A stretch of 16,073 nt of DNA from Limnobacter sp. Its GTDB lineage: Bacteria > Pseudomonadota > Gammaproteobacteria > Burkholderiales > Burkholderiaceae_B. The translations under genes were made by a program, and so were the position numbers. The notes under the pieces are model-generated. The model was not told where the DNA came from. It did no database searches and saw only the letters and a list, made by a program, of their open reading frames with translations. The stretch is taken from NCBI GenBank assembly GCA_012032215.1, contig JAAURO010000009.1:1-16073 (forward strand), written 5' to 3'. Of this stretch, positions 15,867-16,073 are shown one piece after another. The first letter of the stretch is position 1. Each line of letters begins with the position of its first letter.

Positions 15867-15890
15867 AAGCCTCATGCATGCATGAGGCTT
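15849..15890 (-). terminator. Strong intrinsic terminator, minus strand
   Basis: A perfect 24-bp palindrome (15867-15890, AAGCCTCATGCA and its mirror) is followed on the minus strand by a T-rich run with a single C break (15866-15853). It should end a minus-strand transcript coming from the right edge. On the plus strand no T-run follows. Confidence 0.8.
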
Positions 15891-15913
15891 CATTTGGTGC
15901 ATTTTTCAGCTTG

Positions 15914-16073
15914 TTAGCGTCCAAAGCACATATCCCAATCTGTAAGTGTTTTTGAGAATAAATAAAATCTGCTCAAAAAGCAAGCACCACAGGCTGAGAG
16001 ATGTGCTCTGGCCGGAACACGAGAACGCATTTGCATCGGAAATTGCTTAGAAGCAAATACAAACTCGTTTGTC
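15914..16073 (-). CDS. Possible C-terminal end of a gene entering from the right edge
   Basis: On the minus strand one frame is open from the window edge to TAA at 15914-15916 (52 codons), ending TDWDMCFGR, 24 bp before the strong terminator. Placement is the only support: the residues show no family and an open frame of this length can occur by chance. The transcript ending here could instead be a small RNA. Confidence 0.2.
   Translation of the reverse strand, partial: TNEFVFASKQFPMQMRSRVPARAHLSACGACFLSRFYLFSKTLTDWDMCFGR

Noticed and set aside
1..16073. CRISPR arrays, tRNA or rRNA genes
   Set aside because: No regularly spaced direct repeats and no recognisable tRNA or rRNA core sequences were found on either strand.

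Overview
This is chromosomal DNA that looks betaproteobacterial (Burkholderiales type). The basis is its moderate GC content and the family flavour of its NadA/B/C, BioA/B, SbtA-type transporter and CbbR-like regulator. A Limnobacter-like source is a guess from protein style, not something the sequence proves.

Layout. 1-291 is a GC-rich, structured intergenic stretch. 292-1978 (+) encodes a membrane HAMP-degenerate GGDEF-EAL protein. It overlaps by its tail the convergent uppP (1951-2785, -). uppP diverges from nadB (2929-4537, +), which converges on nadC and nadA (4562-5503 and 5481-6639, -). Together these three make the aspartate-to-nicotinate-mononucleotide branch of NAD synthesis. 6935-9407 (+) is a three-gene export cluster: two small secreted proteins sharing one repeat module, followed by a CsgG/HfaB-type outer-membrane lipoprotein. 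It resembles the alphaproteobacterial holdfast-anchor genes hfaD/hfaA/hfaB and is the most interesting part of the window. Sixteen bases after it sits a 472-bp IS630-like mini-element (9424-9895) with inverted ends and only a DNA-binding ORF. Then, on the minus strand, come a small secreted hypothetical protein, the bioA-bioB operon and an sbtA-like bicarbonate transporter. A divergent CbbR-like LysR regulator lies on the plus strand (14213-15127). The last 0.95 kb has no convincing complete gene. It carries a solo end of the same mini-element family and a minus-strand terminator that probably ends a gene entering from the right.

How the genes fit together. nadA/B/C form one pathway. bioA and bioB catalyse two steps of biotin synthesis. 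The transporter and the LysR protein form a classic divergent pair. Bicarbonate and biotin both feed biotin-dependent carboxylases, but a link between those two loci is only my inference.

Quality warning. At least ten, probably eleven, single-base gains or losses, all in short single-base runs, break the reading frames of eight otherwise well conserved genes. I read these as sequence errors, not true decay. Each affected gene is given as one feature spanning both frames, with the break position stated.
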